Assembly: GCF_022539315.1 (NCBI RefSeq)
Contig: NC_066326.1
Coordinates: forward strand, 15,144,601-15,208,600
Origin: Serinus canaria
Taxonomy: Eukaryota > Chordata > Aves > Passeriformes > Fringillidae
Reading direction: 5' to 3'
Length of the DNA: 64,000 nt
Below the pieces are notes generated by a model. That model was not told the origin of the DNA. It saw only the letters and a program-made list of their open reading frames with translations, and ran no database searches. Shown in pieces: positions 1 to 11,500 of the stretch. Position 1 is the stretch's first letter. Every line of letters starts with the position of its first letter. The translations under genes and the position numbers were made by a program.

Positions 1-3000
1 GCTCAGGATGACTCTAGGGACAATAATCACATTTTAAACGTCCACATCATCTGAACAAATTGCTGAGATTACCTCTAGCTACAACTCACCTGCCCTGTAG
101 GTAAAAGCATCTGCAACCTGTCCATGTGCCATATCCCAACGGGTGGAAAAACCCAAACCAAAATACATGGCTCCCACCAACTTTAAGTGAAGGGAAAACT
201 CTTCCTTGTGCATTATTTACCACAAGTAATCCATGCAGCAAAAAGCTTGTGTCACTTAAGGCTGTTCTGTCTTATACAAACCCACCCTTGAAAGAGCAGA
301 AATCCCAGTTTCAGAGCAAGGCATTGCAGAAGAGATGGTTGTGCTACTGCAAACCTCACTGAAGCCCTTCCTACTTCAGGGTTTAACATTATTGTTTACC
401 TGGTTATCCCAGCAAACAGACTCATTACAGCAACATGGAATACCTGCATGTGTGCAGTTTTTTGCCTCCCCTCTCAGGACTCTTCCCCAAACCAAGTCAA
501 CAAAACGTGTCTGAGGGACTGGGGTTTCTGTGACACCAAGATCCAACAGGTGTTGCACTAGGATGCCAACTTTCACAGGGAAAACAAATCTGAACATCAC
601 TGTCTCCACTGGAAGATGAATGAAGACATCCCAGACAATCCACAAGACACAAAGAAAGGGAACAAGAGGAGGGCCAGACAGATGAAGAAAGAGTCCTTGG
701 GACATGGGCTTCCTCAGCCCTGTGGGGCTCAGGCCTTCTTTATTTGCACAGTTCCCAGCTGACCACTCCTCAGGGGTGTCTGTGGGTGACAATCCAACAC
801 TCCCAAGCCAAACAAAGCATTAAAGTACCCCAAAGACTTATGGCTTTCCACCTTCAGAGGTTATTAGGGCATTCCCCTACCACTCAGGAGCCACCATGCA
901 GCTTTGCATTAGTTAAAATTCACTAAATTCCCAGAGACGTGGAGAGTCACCTGGAGAGTCCCAACTGATAAGCACAATATCTTGTTCCAGCCTAAGTTCA
1001 CACCCTCCTTTCTCACAGGGGAACATTTAAACTATTCAAACATGTAATTCCCCTAAGAGATGTCCTATTAAGGATGCAGAGAAAAATTCATGCTGTAATG
1101 CTTTAATTCTACAGAACAGCCTTTACTAGGAACACTTAAAAAACCACAATCTCACCCATACACAGGGGCAAAACAATGATGATAATTGTTACCATGATGA
1201 TGATGATTATTACTATTGCCACTATTATTATCATATGACCACCACCAATCCACAAAGATTGTCAGCAAAGTCTGGGAAAAAGGAGGAAAAATTAACACAG
1301 ATACAAAGTGAACAGAAAATGTGTGTCTCACATGCATGAAATTTAACTTAAAAAATGTATTTATATTCTGTACCCTGGGAACCAAAACTATTTTAAAATC
1401 AAAAGAGCGCTAATTAGCATCTCAATGCTTCTTTCATAGGTTTTATCAATATAAAGAAAATTTCATGCAGTGGAAAGAAGTATGGATTAAAGTCAGAAAA
1501 ATATATAATTACAATAAAATATTATTTCACAGATGTCATGGCTTTAAAAATCATAATATGCTAATATAAATATAAGACAAAAATTTACTCTCATTTTTTA
1601 CTTTTTCTGAACTTCAAGAATGCAAACTGCTAAATGTCACATTCAGGACATTTTCAGGATCTCACACACTGACAGAGTGTTTGCCCTCAGCACCGTTTCA
1701 ACAAGCATTTGAATCAAAACAAAACAAAACAAAAAAATCAACTCCTTCCCCTTCATTCTATCCCTTGACTTTTCAAGTAAGAAAGTAATCCTGAGAGGCA
1801 GAACCCCCACGACCTTAAAACCTTTAAATAACACCCACTTCAAGTTTAAACACCTAAAACTTGACAGCCACTTCCCAAAAGCAGAAGGAAGGGAGCACAA
1901 AGTCCAGTCCACTACCAGCACCAACACTGATGCTCCAAGAGACCAAAACAAAGATGACACATAAAATCTGCTAATCATCAAGCAAGATTAGTCAGATAAA
2001 CAACACAAAAGAAAGCTGTTATAGGTCCAGAAAACATTTGTAACTTGCACAGGCTACACTGTTTCAAGTCAATGACCAATCTATAAGACACAGAATTGCA
2101 CACTTAAAAAAGTCAAGAAACCAAACCCCAAGACAATTCTGTAGCATTAAGGTTGCCATGTCATTATAGGAACAATGAATGTAATGCAAGCCCTGTGGTT
2201 TTAGACACTGGAAGTTCTCTTAGCCCCTTGCTAAGCACCTCCAGGTTTAATTTTCCCAAGCCCTTAAAGGACACTGTAGTGGATTTCACATGAATCATTT
2301 CCCTGCCAGCGTGTTCGTGTAATTAAGTTGCCACGTGCCTCGAGTGCATCACTTGTAGGACAATTACTTAAGTCAAGCCAGCACCAAATGACTGTATTGA
2401 TGTCTGCATCACTGCATGATGATCATGCCACGGCTAAACTTCACAACTGGAAGCACAGCTGTGATGTTAAGGTGAATTCCAAATACTGTGGATTCAAAAG
2501 GCAACCACGACGGAAAGATTGTGGTCTACAGTTGTCACTAGTTTGCTATGAAATGACAAAAAATCCCCTGGAAAGCGTTACCAAAACATCCCATGGCACA
2601 TGTTGTTTTTGCAGGACTCATTAACATCTTCCCCATGAGGCAGTGAAAGGGTTCCCAGAATATAAAGATCACACCGTGCAAACTCTATCAGTCATTAACA
2701 TGTCAGCTTACACTTAATCCACCTTTTCCACACAGCAGCAATCGCTCAGGAGATTTGCCAGGTCTAAGAATCAGATAAGATAACTCAATACCGGCAAATT
2801 AATAGTACAGGGGAAAAAAACAGCAAAGGAAAACCCATAAAGATCAATAACTACAGAGATGTGCCACTGTTTCCCTGCTGTGTCCCGTGAGGAGGAGGTG
2901 TCAGCTCTAATGTGACAGGATCCTGAGGTGTCCCAGGGTAAGTGCCCAGCAGACACACCAAACAGTGGCAAAGCCATTCTCCCAACACTCCTGTGCCATC

Positions 3001-4000
3001 TCCTAACTTTGAGTCATTGAAAAAGGCAGTGAGAGCAGTTGTATTTGGTTGTCCATCTTGTCCATAAGCATCTTCCCAACACAGGTTCTGGGAAGAACCA
3101 GATTTCATTCTCATCCCTCAATCACAGCAACAATTCACAAACCAAATGCAAAAGAGGAAGTGGCTGAACCGAAGGTAGGAAGGCCACTAAGTGTTCTCCC
3201 TAGAGATGATCTTTTAGATAGACAGATACTTTTTAACTTTTTGGTTTTAAATTGTAAAATCCATGTCAGTACCACCTACTGCACAAGAAACCTAGGCTTT
3301 CAGTTAATTGATCTATTTTTATCTTCACATTGATTTACTTAGTCCTAACAGCTGGCTGTTTTGAAACAGTCATCACAGACCGCAGCCAGACCAGGAATCC
3401 ATCCTGCTGGATGCTGTGGATGCTACAAGTTACAACCCCACTCCTGAAGGAGCAAGACTTCTTGCCATTAACAACTTTTCCTCTTACAAATCAGATGTTT
3501 CTGACCAGTTCACACACATCACAAACCTTACCTAGGTTGCAACAATGGTATTTCTGAAGTTACAAGGTGGACTATCATTTTCTCCAGCATCAGTTTTGGT
3601 GGTGCACCTTATATTCTGCCTCACAGAACTGTTCGCTACGGTAACCTCCTGGGCTACTGACAGCAGCCAGCTCCCGTGAAGGAAGGAAGGTACAGCAAAG
3701 AAGCAGCAAGTTAGGCCTTTTCTTCTGCTGCAAAACCTCTTCCTCCAGAATTCTGCTGTCAGAGTGGGTGAAACTGACAGACATGAGGGTTACCATGTAC
3801 AACCTTTTTATAATGGCAACAAGTTTCTCCAAAGTAAATAAAATTGTTTCGCTAAAGCTCGCATGTGACTGTGAAACAGAGATCACTGGCCTATTTCTCA
3901 ATAAATAAGGGCCTTGCAGAACTGCAACAGCGAACGTAGTTACAAATTCACAATTAACTGCGCGCGCTGTTTTTCTTCTCCTTTCATTATTTCCACTGTG
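1..4000. other. CpG-poor non-coding stretch left of the CpG island
   Basis: No open frame here looks like a real gene: the longest are under 155 codons, sit on both strands, and resemble no family I recognise. If the CpG island at 4045-7080 drives a minus-strand gene, this stretch would be its first intron, with a possible small exon at 90-180. A trinucleotide-rich patch built on ATG/ATT lies at 1175-1240; it gives a histidine-rich shadow frame on the minus strand. An E-box CACGTG lies at 2332-2337. I found no clear transposon in this stretch. The intron assignment is inference. Confidence 0.5.
90..180 (-). other. Candidate 91-nt internal exon (unidentified gene)
   Basis: Read on the minus strand, the segment ends in an exact consensus donor, CAG|GTGAGT, with the exon's last base at 90. 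It is preceded by a pyrimidine-rich acceptor, TTTTCCCTTCACTTAAAG, whose AG ends at 181. One frame runs from an ATG at 213-211 through the exon and meets a stop three codons after the donor. In that frame the exon contains MAHGQVADAFTYRAG at its 3' end. The other two frames are also open, so this could equally be an untranslated exon. Strand and position fit a gene starting in the CpG island. I do not recognise the peptide and the call rests only on splice signals. Confidence 0.25.
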
Positions 4001-4002
4001 TA

Positions 4003-4020
4003 GGGGGTGGGGGGGGGGGG
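4003..4020 (+). repeat. G-rich run at the CpG island edge
   Basis: Five G, one T, then twelve G in a row mark the left boundary of the CpG island. The run can form a G-quadruplex on the plus strand. Its length is likely to vary between individuals and sequencing platforms. Confidence 0.8.
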
Positions 4021-4640
4021 CTAGTAGCAAGTTTGCAAAAGCCACAGACGGAAAACTTGCTCAGTCCTTCCGATGCGGGCATTCCGCCCCGCCGCTTCCA
4101 GCCGGCGCTGCCCGGGCGGGAGCCCTCCCGCAGCCGCTGCCCCGGCGCCGCTCCCTCCCCAGCCCGAAGTTGGCGTCCCGGGGCATCCCCGGCGGCCGCC
4201 CGGGCAGTGTCACCGGCGCCCGATTTACGACTTCAGGTGCAGGAGCGGCGGGCAGCGCAGACCGACTCCCCGAGAGACAAAGGCTGTGTGTCGCTCTCCG
4301 GAGCGCCGCCGGGCGCGGAGCCGCCGGAGGTGCGGAGCGTCGGCGGCGGGCGCGGCGCGCACACAATGCCCGGCCCCGCGGCAGCGCAGGCCCCGCAGCG
4401 CGGGCGGCGGCGCTGCGGGAGAGCCGGCGGCGCGGCCGCGGAGGCGGCGCCCGCCCCTCTCCCCCCACACCCACCCACCCAGCCCGACCGGGAGGCGAGA
4501 GCCGCACGGTGACGGGCCACTTGACGGGGACCGACGCCAGCCGCTGCCCCGGGCGGGACGCGCGCCGCGCCGAGCGGAGCGCGGCCGCGCCCGGCGGGGG
4601 TGCGGAGCGGAGCGGCGCGGGGTTTAAAGGTCCCCTTCCA

Positions 4641-4650
4641 CCGCCATTTT
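4641..4650 (-). promoter_or_regulatory. YY1-type motif
   Basis: The plus strand reads CCGCCATTTT, so the minus strand reads AAAATGGCGG, matching the YY1 core AANATGGCGG. In many promoters this motif lies just downstream of the start site in the sense direction, which would fit minus-strand transcription beginning to the right of it. The ATG inside it opens only a seven-codon frame ending at the TAA around 4624, so it could also act as a short upstream frame. Confidence 0.45.
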
Positions 4651-5218
4651 GAGGGGGAGGGGGGCGAGCGAGAGGCGCTCGGTGGGCTCGGCCCCCCGCG
4701 GGCGCGGGCAGGGACCGGCCCCGCCGGGGCGGCGGCGCGGCGCGCACAAAGTTCCCGCGGGGGCCGGGCGCGTCCTCGGGCGGGCGCGGGGCCGGCCGGG
4801 AGGGCAACTTCGGCCGAGCGCGCCGCGGGACGCCGCGGGCCCCTGGCGGGAGCGCGCAGAGTTGCGCGCGGGCAGTTGCGCGGCGGCGCCCGGCCAGCCC
4901 CGCGCATCGCTCCTCGGCGCGGCCGAAGGCGCGTCCCCCCCGCGCTGCCGCTGCCGCCTCCCCGCCGCGCTCCGCCTGCCTCTTCCCTCCTCCTCCTCCT
5001 CCTGCCTCGCCGCCTTTTTCCCGCATCTAAACTTCGTGAGCCCGGAAAAACCCTCCGGGCCCCGCGCCCCGCCGGCAAAACGCCCCCAACAGCTGCGCCC
5101 GGGGCCGCTCCGCCCGCGCGCGGGCGCCGTCGCCGCCCGCCTCACCTGCGGGGAGTTTTTCCAGCCCTGCGCCGCTGCCGGGGCTCGGGCTCCCCGGCGC
5201 TCCGCTCACTGCCTCATT

Positions 5219-5223
5219 CCAAT
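5219..5223 (+). promoter_or_regulatory. CCAAT box (possible NF-Y site)
   Basis: CCAAT sits inside ATTCCAATATGG, 9 bp long between CC and GG and so one base short of a CArG box. It lies between the NRF1 palindrome and the minus-strand splice donor, in the likely core promoter. Confidence 0.3.
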
Positions 5224-5241
5224 ATGGCACGGCCCGCCAGA

Positions 5242-5251
5242 GCGCATGCGC
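5242..5251. promoter_or_regulatory. NRF1 palindrome
   Basis: GCGCATGCGC is the complete palindromic NRF1 core. It lies about 100 bp from the minus-strand splice donor, consistent with a CpG-island core promoter of a gene expressed widely or in growing cells. Confidence 0.6.
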
Positions 5252-5706
5252 CCGCCGCCCGCCCGCCTGCCTCCCCCCTCCCGCCCCTCCGCCCTCCCCT
5301 CCCCTCACGGCTTTTCGGGCGCTCCGGCTCCCTCCTGCCGCGGGCGCGCCGAGCTCGCCGCCGCCGCCGCCCGCCCGGCCCCGCGGGGCCCGGCCCCGAC
5401 CCCGCCCCCGCCGCGCTGCCCCGGGCTGCTGCCCCCGGACACCTGCTCCCGCCGCGCCGGGGGCAGCGCGGGCTCGGCCGCCGGTAACGGGACGCGCCGC
5501 CGTCGCGACTCTGCCGGGGCGGGGCGGGCGTCAACGCCCTGCCCGGGCGCCGCGGGAAGGGGCACGGCCCGGCGGCCGAGCGGGCGGTCGGTGCCTGCCG
5601 CGGGATGCGCGGTCCCGACTCCATCTCCCCCGCCCCGGCGAGGATTTAGTCCCCTTCCCCTCGGAGAGAACCGGCCCCGTCGGTCGAGGCGCGAGGACCG
5701 GCGGTG

Positions 5707-5727
5707 CCCCCCCCCCCCCCCCCCCCC
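5707..5727 (+). repeat. Poly-C tract (21 C)
   Basis: Twenty-one consecutive C lie inside the CpG island between its two GC-rich lobes, followed by CGCGGGG. Such a tract can form an i-motif or, on the other strand, a G-quadruplex, and its length is prone to assembly error. Confidence 0.9.
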
Positions 5728-5766
5728 GCGGGGCCGCGCGGCCGGCGGGGCCGCGCCAGCGCCGCA

Positions 5767-5776
5767 TTTGGCGGGG
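5767..5776 (+). promoter_or_regulatory. E2F-type motif
   Basis: TTTGGCGGGG matches the E2F consensus TTTSSCGC-like core (TTTGGCGG). It lies in the right half of the CpG island, upstream of the plus-strand donor at 7013, and pairs with a second E2F-like site at 6035-6042. Confidence 0.4.
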
Positions 5777-6034
5777 AGCGGGCGGGCGGCACCGGCCGTG
5801 TCGTCCCCCCCCCACCCAGGGCGGAGACCGGCGCCCCGCGCACTCGCCGCCGCTGCCCGCGGCGCAGCGAAGCGAAAGAAAAAGGAAGAGGGTTGTGCAA
5901 CACCGCGCTCCTACCCGTGCGGCGGGGACGGAGGGCGAAAAGGCAGAGCCCCCCGCCCCGATCGCACAACCGGCCCGCACCGAGGCGATGGCCGACAACG
6001 AGCCCGCCGATCGGCGGGGGACAGCGGGAGCAGA

Positions 6035-6042
6035 GCGCGAAA
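6035..6042 (-). promoter_or_regulatory. E2F-type motif
   Basis: The minus strand reads TTTCGCGC, an exact E2F core. Two E2F-like sites within 280 bp suggest, but do not show, cell-cycle-linked expression of whatever starts in this island. Confidence 0.4.
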
Positions 6043-7010
6043 AGCCTTTGCGCTCCCCGGGAGCGCATCCGCCCGCCGGCGGCGGCGGCCGGAGACGGCG
6101 GCGGGAGCGCTGCGGCCGCGCTCCGGTCCGCTCGCCGCCGGGAGGGACGCGCTCTCGGGCCGCGGGGTCTCGGCCGGCTCGCCCAGCCCGCGGGCACCGG
6201 GGCTTATCCGAGAGTACGTGCCCTCGCGTCGTGCTGGACACCAGTTGCTACCGACCCGAAATGAGTGTTCGAGGCGAAGAGCAGGCGGATAGAGTGAACT
6301 GTATGGTTTGTCTCTGGAGCAAAGAAGTGCCAACAAATAAACAGAACGGCAGTGCCGGAACAGCGGGCAGGAAGAACGAATGGAACCATGAACTTGCTCA
6401 CTACGCATCCAGCGGGCAGATCGCTCACGCCGCTCTGCGCGCCGCGGCACCGCAGAGACGCGCCGGGCTCCCATTACTCCTGAGCGACGCTCTGCGATGC
6501 CAGGCAGGACGGAGCCGGCCACGCAGCTCCTCTCGCAGGAGAGATGCTGCTCTCCACGAGGATAAGAAACCTCCGTTTCCCACTGGCTTGAAGTAAAAAA
6601 GCGACGACGTTTGCCGTGGCGCTCGGGAGAGAGCACAGCGCGCCCGCCGCCAGGGACAGCGGGGCCCGCGCCCGGCGGGAGCCGCCCCGGGACTCGCAGC
6701 GGCCGCGGCGCTGCCCAAGGACGGCCCCCGCGGGGCTGGAGCGCTTCTTGCCCGCGGTTCCGTTTCCCGGAGCGCCGGCCCGCCCGCTCCCGCTGCCGTT
6801 CCCGCCGAGGGGCGGGCGAGGCCCGGGCCCTCCGCTAGAGGGGGGTCTCGCCATGCCGATCCGCAGGGCCCCGCCGAGCGCTCCCGGCCCGGCACCGCGC
6901 AATTAACTATTCAAACGAAACCGCTGCCGCGCCGCCTAGTTGAGTCCCAGCGGACATCGCCTGCACAACCGAGCGCTGCTCCAGGCAGCCCCGGGCCAGC
7001 CCGGCCAGGC

Positions 7011-7019
7011 TCCGTGAGT
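7011..7019 (+). other. Candidate plus-strand splice donor
   Basis: The sequence TCC|GTGAGT at the right end of the CpG island gives an ideal intron side (GTGAGT) but a poor exon side. It would be the donor of a first exon of a divergent plus-strand transcript starting somewhere in 5500-6950. I found no convincing downstream exon for it. Confidence 0.25.
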
Positions 7020-8268
7020 CCCCCGGAACATCTCCGCGGCCACCGCCAGGCACGGCAGCCACCCCCTCCCCTAAGCACGGCCGCTAAGAACTGAGGATTT
7101 GTTCTGCAAAAGCCCCAAATTGGTATGCAACAGGAAGAAAACCTCAAGTCCATTATCACAAACTTCCCAGGCTGGCTAGAGCAAGAAGCACGCCCTTTCA
7201 GATTGCTCTGCGATCCTGGAAATGAGTCCTTGGTACACACAACTGCGTAGAGGAAGAAACGTGACCCACCAGTCTGATCCGTGAAACATCTAAACGATCT
7301 TCTATGTCCTATTAATCGTCAGACACAGAAGGACAGCTGCTTACAGAACCTTTGTCTGGCCAGCTCCATGACACGTTAGCTTTGTGTCATCTCTGGTGAT
7401 TTGGAGGTTAAAAAGGCACGGAAAGGAAGTGGAATCTTGCTGGACCTTCTGGCATGTTAGCAAACTCCTGAAACACGGGGCTAACACACTGCAAATACAC
7501 ATTTCATCACACGGGGATTAAATCTCCTTATATCCTCTTTGCAGGAATGGCAATTTGTGAAAAATCCAATACCATTTTATTATCCAGTTTGGAGGATGAA
7601 CTGGGTAACTAAGCTGCCATCGGACAGCCAAGGTGCCTTACTTTTATCTTCAAGGCTTTTCTAGCATCCACTCTTCTGAAACTTGAAACTTTCTAATTTC
7701 CAGCATAAATGTATTCACTACCAATTTATATCCATTAGGTCTTTACCATTTTGCCCTTTGAATTAAATAACTTCACTTCTCTGATACTTACCTAAAATGT
7801 CCCTATAAATAGCAATTAGATCATCCATTCTCAGTCTTTCTGCTTTGCTTTTAATCTTCTCTCCAAATAGGTTTTCCACTCCTCCAGTGTCCTTTTTTCC
7901 TTCTACCCTGTGTGCAGTGTTCTAAACAAGGTCTTAACAACTGTCTTGTACCACGATATTAATATCTCACTGTCTCCTGAAAATACCTCACTCAATGCAT
8001 CCCAGAATACATTAGCATTTTTAAGACCACATTACAGTGGCATCTTAGTTATGCTACAACCAATAACATACCTGGATTCCTCCTCTTGTAATCTCACATT
8101 TGATGAACCTCTGAGCTCACTCGCAGTTATTCTAATTAATCTTTAAGTGCATGACTTCTTGCTGTTACATTCCAACCCATTTCTGGTACTCCAGGCAATA
8201 GATCAATTGTGCTAGAGCAGTTTAAGATTCTATACCTTAAACATATTCATCTTGTCCTATTTTTAAGA

Positions 8269-8577
8269 TTATTTACCATTCAGCCTGCTCAGAGGTTTCA
8301 CCTTTTCCAGCAGCTCACTTTGCAACTTGTCCACACTTTTGGCCACATAGGAAGGTGGCAAATATTGTCCTTGTAAAGCAGCCTGCTCCTGGGCTTCTGT
8401 GAAACGTCCTGGCTCCAGGCTACCCACAAATTCTTCAGTATGTCCCATTTCTTCAGCCAAAGCTGTCCCTGGTAACACGTGAATCTCCATGAACCACAAT
8501 GGTTCACCTGTTTTCCTACAACCTCTCGCTGTTTTGGCACTTGTTTTTGTTTTGGTGTAGACTGTGGTAGGCCATTT
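8269..8577 (-). other. Unidentified open frame, possible retrocopy fragment
   Basis: An open frame of about 100 codons runs on the minus strand from just after a stop near 8580 to a TAA at 8269, with an internal ATG at 8499-8497. The translation is hydrophilic and mixed-charge, for example EEFVGSLEPGRF and SVDKLQSELLEKVKPL, with an amphipathic helix-like end, which is more protein-like than most frames here. There is no signal peptide or membrane segment. I do not recognise a family. It could be a piece of a processed pseudogene, a real exon (GTAAAT follows the last codons), or chance. Confidence 0.2.
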
Positions 8578-11500
8578 CTTCTACAAAATTAAACTGGAAT
8601 TCTTCATGCAAAATAATCCAGGTCTTTTAGGAACCTCCTGATCATTAAAAATTAATTCTCCGTGTTTATGTTAAGTGATTAATGAGGAAATCCAAATTTT
8701 CCCTGAATTGATCCAGTAAGTCACATATATTGTTAGCATCACACCACGTTCTCCTTCAGCTGTTCTCTCATGTTAGGGAAGACCTGTTTTGAAGCTGAAG
8801 TGTTCAAGCTGTGTGAACAGCATTAGAGAATCAGTATCCAGGTCTAAGTGCAGCCAGTTTCTCTGAGCAGGGCTTTCTGCTCCTTTCAGTGAAACATTCA
8901 GTTTGCCTTTGTTTTGCTACATTAATTAGCACCACACTCCTAGAGACTGCAAGTGCCAAGAAGTCCCTCTGAACGTTTTTTGTGCACAGACAGCAGGCTC
9001 AAGCTGTACATCCCTGCACTGAGAACAGGACTGGTGTGGGTTTGCAGCTCTGTGCTTGTACTCAAATGAAACTCATGGAACAGAGCATTCCTCTTCAGTG
9101 AAGTGGGGATAATTAATTTACAGGAGCACTGTGTCTGCTTTAAGTTACAGATATATTCATTCAAATTAGTTACAGGTCGGTCCAAAGCTTTTGTCCTTAC
9201 TTATAGGGTAGATTTGGTTGAGTAAAGGTTGTGAGGCATATGAAGAACATATGCCAGGCATTTGTCTTACTGGAATTACTATTTGTGTCTTACATGGGAA
9301 TCCAAGAGTGCTTCTGAAATCCTTGGACCCCTTGTGACCTTCATCTGCAACCCAGCCCATTAATGGGGCAGAAGTTGGTGTTTGTGGGGGAAACAGGGCC
9401 CTTACAAGAGCTGCAGGGCAAACCAGCATTGCCCAGGATGCCCAAAGCTGAGCTGAGACCAAGCCCACTCAGTCTGACTCCACAGAGAGCTGGACACAGT
9501 GGCTTGAGCTCAAGAAGTTTTCCATAACTACAGGGGCTTCCTCAGCAAATGCTGTTGCTCTTTAGCTGTTAGCTTAGAACTCCATGTCTTCTACCAAAAT
9601 TACAGTATTCTACTGCAGTGTTAAAGAAGATTTGCCAAGGCTCTTTAACCTTCAGTGCTCTCCAGAGCTTGTACTTCTGGGATAATAACCAGTGGTGTGC
9701 AGTTGCCATTGGATCAGACTAAGGCTAACCCAAAGGATAACCTGCTGTGGGTGACTGAGTGACATCCCTGGACTTCTGCTTTGCTCTTCCTGTTTTCAGA
9801 CTTTGGTTGGCCTGAAAATTATGGCAGTTTTAGTGCTGGTGAAAGGCTCAGCTGCCAGGCCTGTGAAGGACAACCAGTTCATCCTCAAAGGAACCCTAAT
9901 GCAGGCACAAAGGAAGAGCCACTTGGACTCTTCCCTTAGCTGCTGCTGGTGGCACATGAGGTGGTGCAGATCAGACCATCCATCCCTTCAGTGGCCTGGT
10001 TAAAGATGCCCCTGCCATGAGCAGCAGGTGCCAGGTGTGGACACTGGGGATGTTAATAGTTACTGAGGCAACACCTTCTTTCAAATATTAGAGACAGCTG
10101 TCTTTCAAAGGCATTTTCTTGGCATGCAGATGAGCAGGTTCAGGATGAGGGGAAGGAACAGATCCAAGTGATTTGCCTGCTTTGTGGTTTACAGACTTCA
10201 GACTTGGCTCAAGAAGGCTTCAGGGCACATCATTTTAGTGATTTTAGGTAAGTGACAAAAAAAAAAAAGAAAAAAGAGGCTCCTGGGCCTTTAGTTAGAC
10301 ATTCAGCTGGCAGCAGCAAAGCATCTGTAGACTGGTCTCTGCAGCACAGGACACCCATCTTCCACCTTCTCTCTGTTCAGCTTCTGAGCATCTTTTCTGT
10401 TTGACTGCTTTTTCCACCTGCATTTTTGCTTCTTTCTTATTTCTCCTGACTGCTGTACATCCTATTTTATTATTTCCTATTAGCATCTATTGGACCTCAC
10501 TTGGGTTGTTTGGTTCATTTTACATTTCAGATTAATTCCCAAAACTATAAGAAGAATAAATTCATGGAAGAAACCTGATCTTTACCAGCCACGGTGCTGT
10601 TCATTTTACATATGTAACTTTCCCCTGCCCTTTGTTTAGTCTATTTAGACTTAGCTTTTCAGAGAGTTTTAATTTCTACTTTTGCAACAGCTCCCTGTAT
10701 ATGAGTTCCAGCATTAGCTGTGTTTCCCCAGGTTTATGTCAGTAATTAAGATATTAGGATAGTTTCCATACTATGAAAACCCTCATAATTTTTAAATTTT
10801 TAACACAGCTGAAGACTGCATATATAAGGCACATCACAAAGGTCACAACAGAGAGGGATAAATTTCTCAGGCTAAAGCCTGGGAGAGATGAGGGAGAAAC
10901 TATGAGTAATCTTGCAGTTTTCCTAAATTATAGGAAATAGGCAGACGTGCTTGATGCCCTTTCCCCAGCTCACTGAGTACCAAATAGGAAATTACTGCTA
11001 ACTCTGAAGATCTGTGATACCTGATAAAAATACAAGAAGCTCTATTCCTCCCTGATCTAGCTCCTTCCAGTCCTCTCTTTCTTTTTTGGTAAAAAAGACC
11101 TTCTTCCAGGTCTCTGTGCAAGAGAACACCCCCAGCCCATAAGAAGCAGTGAAACAATCCCAAAGAGACCCTAACAATGACCTAACAAAAAGCCATCACC
11201 CAGCTCTGAAGGTAAAGCTGCACTGGGAACACTTCTCTTACTGCTTAAATACATTTCTTTTTTCCTTGGCATCAAAGAGGATGAGAAAGTTCCAGAGGAG
11301 GAAAAGGAATTTTCTGTCACCTTCTTCCAGTACAATTTTAGTAGCAGGCACCTGTATAACTGTCATAGAGGACTGAAATATTGTTTGTGCTTGTGGCAGG
11401 CAGAACACATGAACATTTAGGCACCACTTGCTTTTTCATGTGCCCATGGTTTTATATCTCTGCAGTGTGGGCTGCCCCTGTGGGCACATTACTGCAATAG

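Larger units (their letters stand above)
5146..5260 (-). other. Probable first exon of a minus-strand gene
   Basis: On the minus strand the sequence ends CCCCGCAG|GTGAG, a near-perfect splice donor, with the last exon base at 5146. About 75-105 bases upstream lie a CCAAT motif and an NRF1 palindrome, the usual spacing for a TATA-less CpG promoter. The right-hand boundary given is approximate; I cannot place the start site exactly. There is no recognisable coding sequence, so the exon may be 5' untranslated. The gene would run left, towards and past position 1. The donor is direct observation; the exon and gene are inference. Confidence 0.45.
4045..7080. promoter_or_regulatory. Large CpG island with a likely promoter
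   Basis: About 3 kb of very GC-rich, CpG-dense sequence stands out sharply from the CpG-poor flanks. It contains many GC boxes (GGGCGG/CCGCCC), an NRF1 palindrome at 5242-5251, a CCAAT motif at 5219-5223, a YY1-type motif at 4641-4650 and two E2F-type motifs near 5767 and 6035. A strong minus-strand splice donor lies at 5146/5145 and a weaker plus-strand donor at 7013/7014. In birds an unmethylated island this long normally marks the 5' end of a broadly expressed or developmental gene. I could not tell which gene. Long open frames of up to 547 codons occur here in several frames on both strands because stop codons are rare at this GC content; none is supported as coding. Confidence 0.9.

Noticed and set aside
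1152..1385. Histidine/asparagine-rich small protein on the minus strand
   Set aside because: The His/Asn run is the translation of a trinucleotide-rich ATG/ATT repeat patch; no other coding sign.
4061..6636. Open frames up to 547 codons on both strands across the CpG island
   Set aside because: They overlap in nearly every frame, translate to Arg/Pro/Ala/Gly-rich low complexity and show no domain; at this GC content stops are rare by chance.
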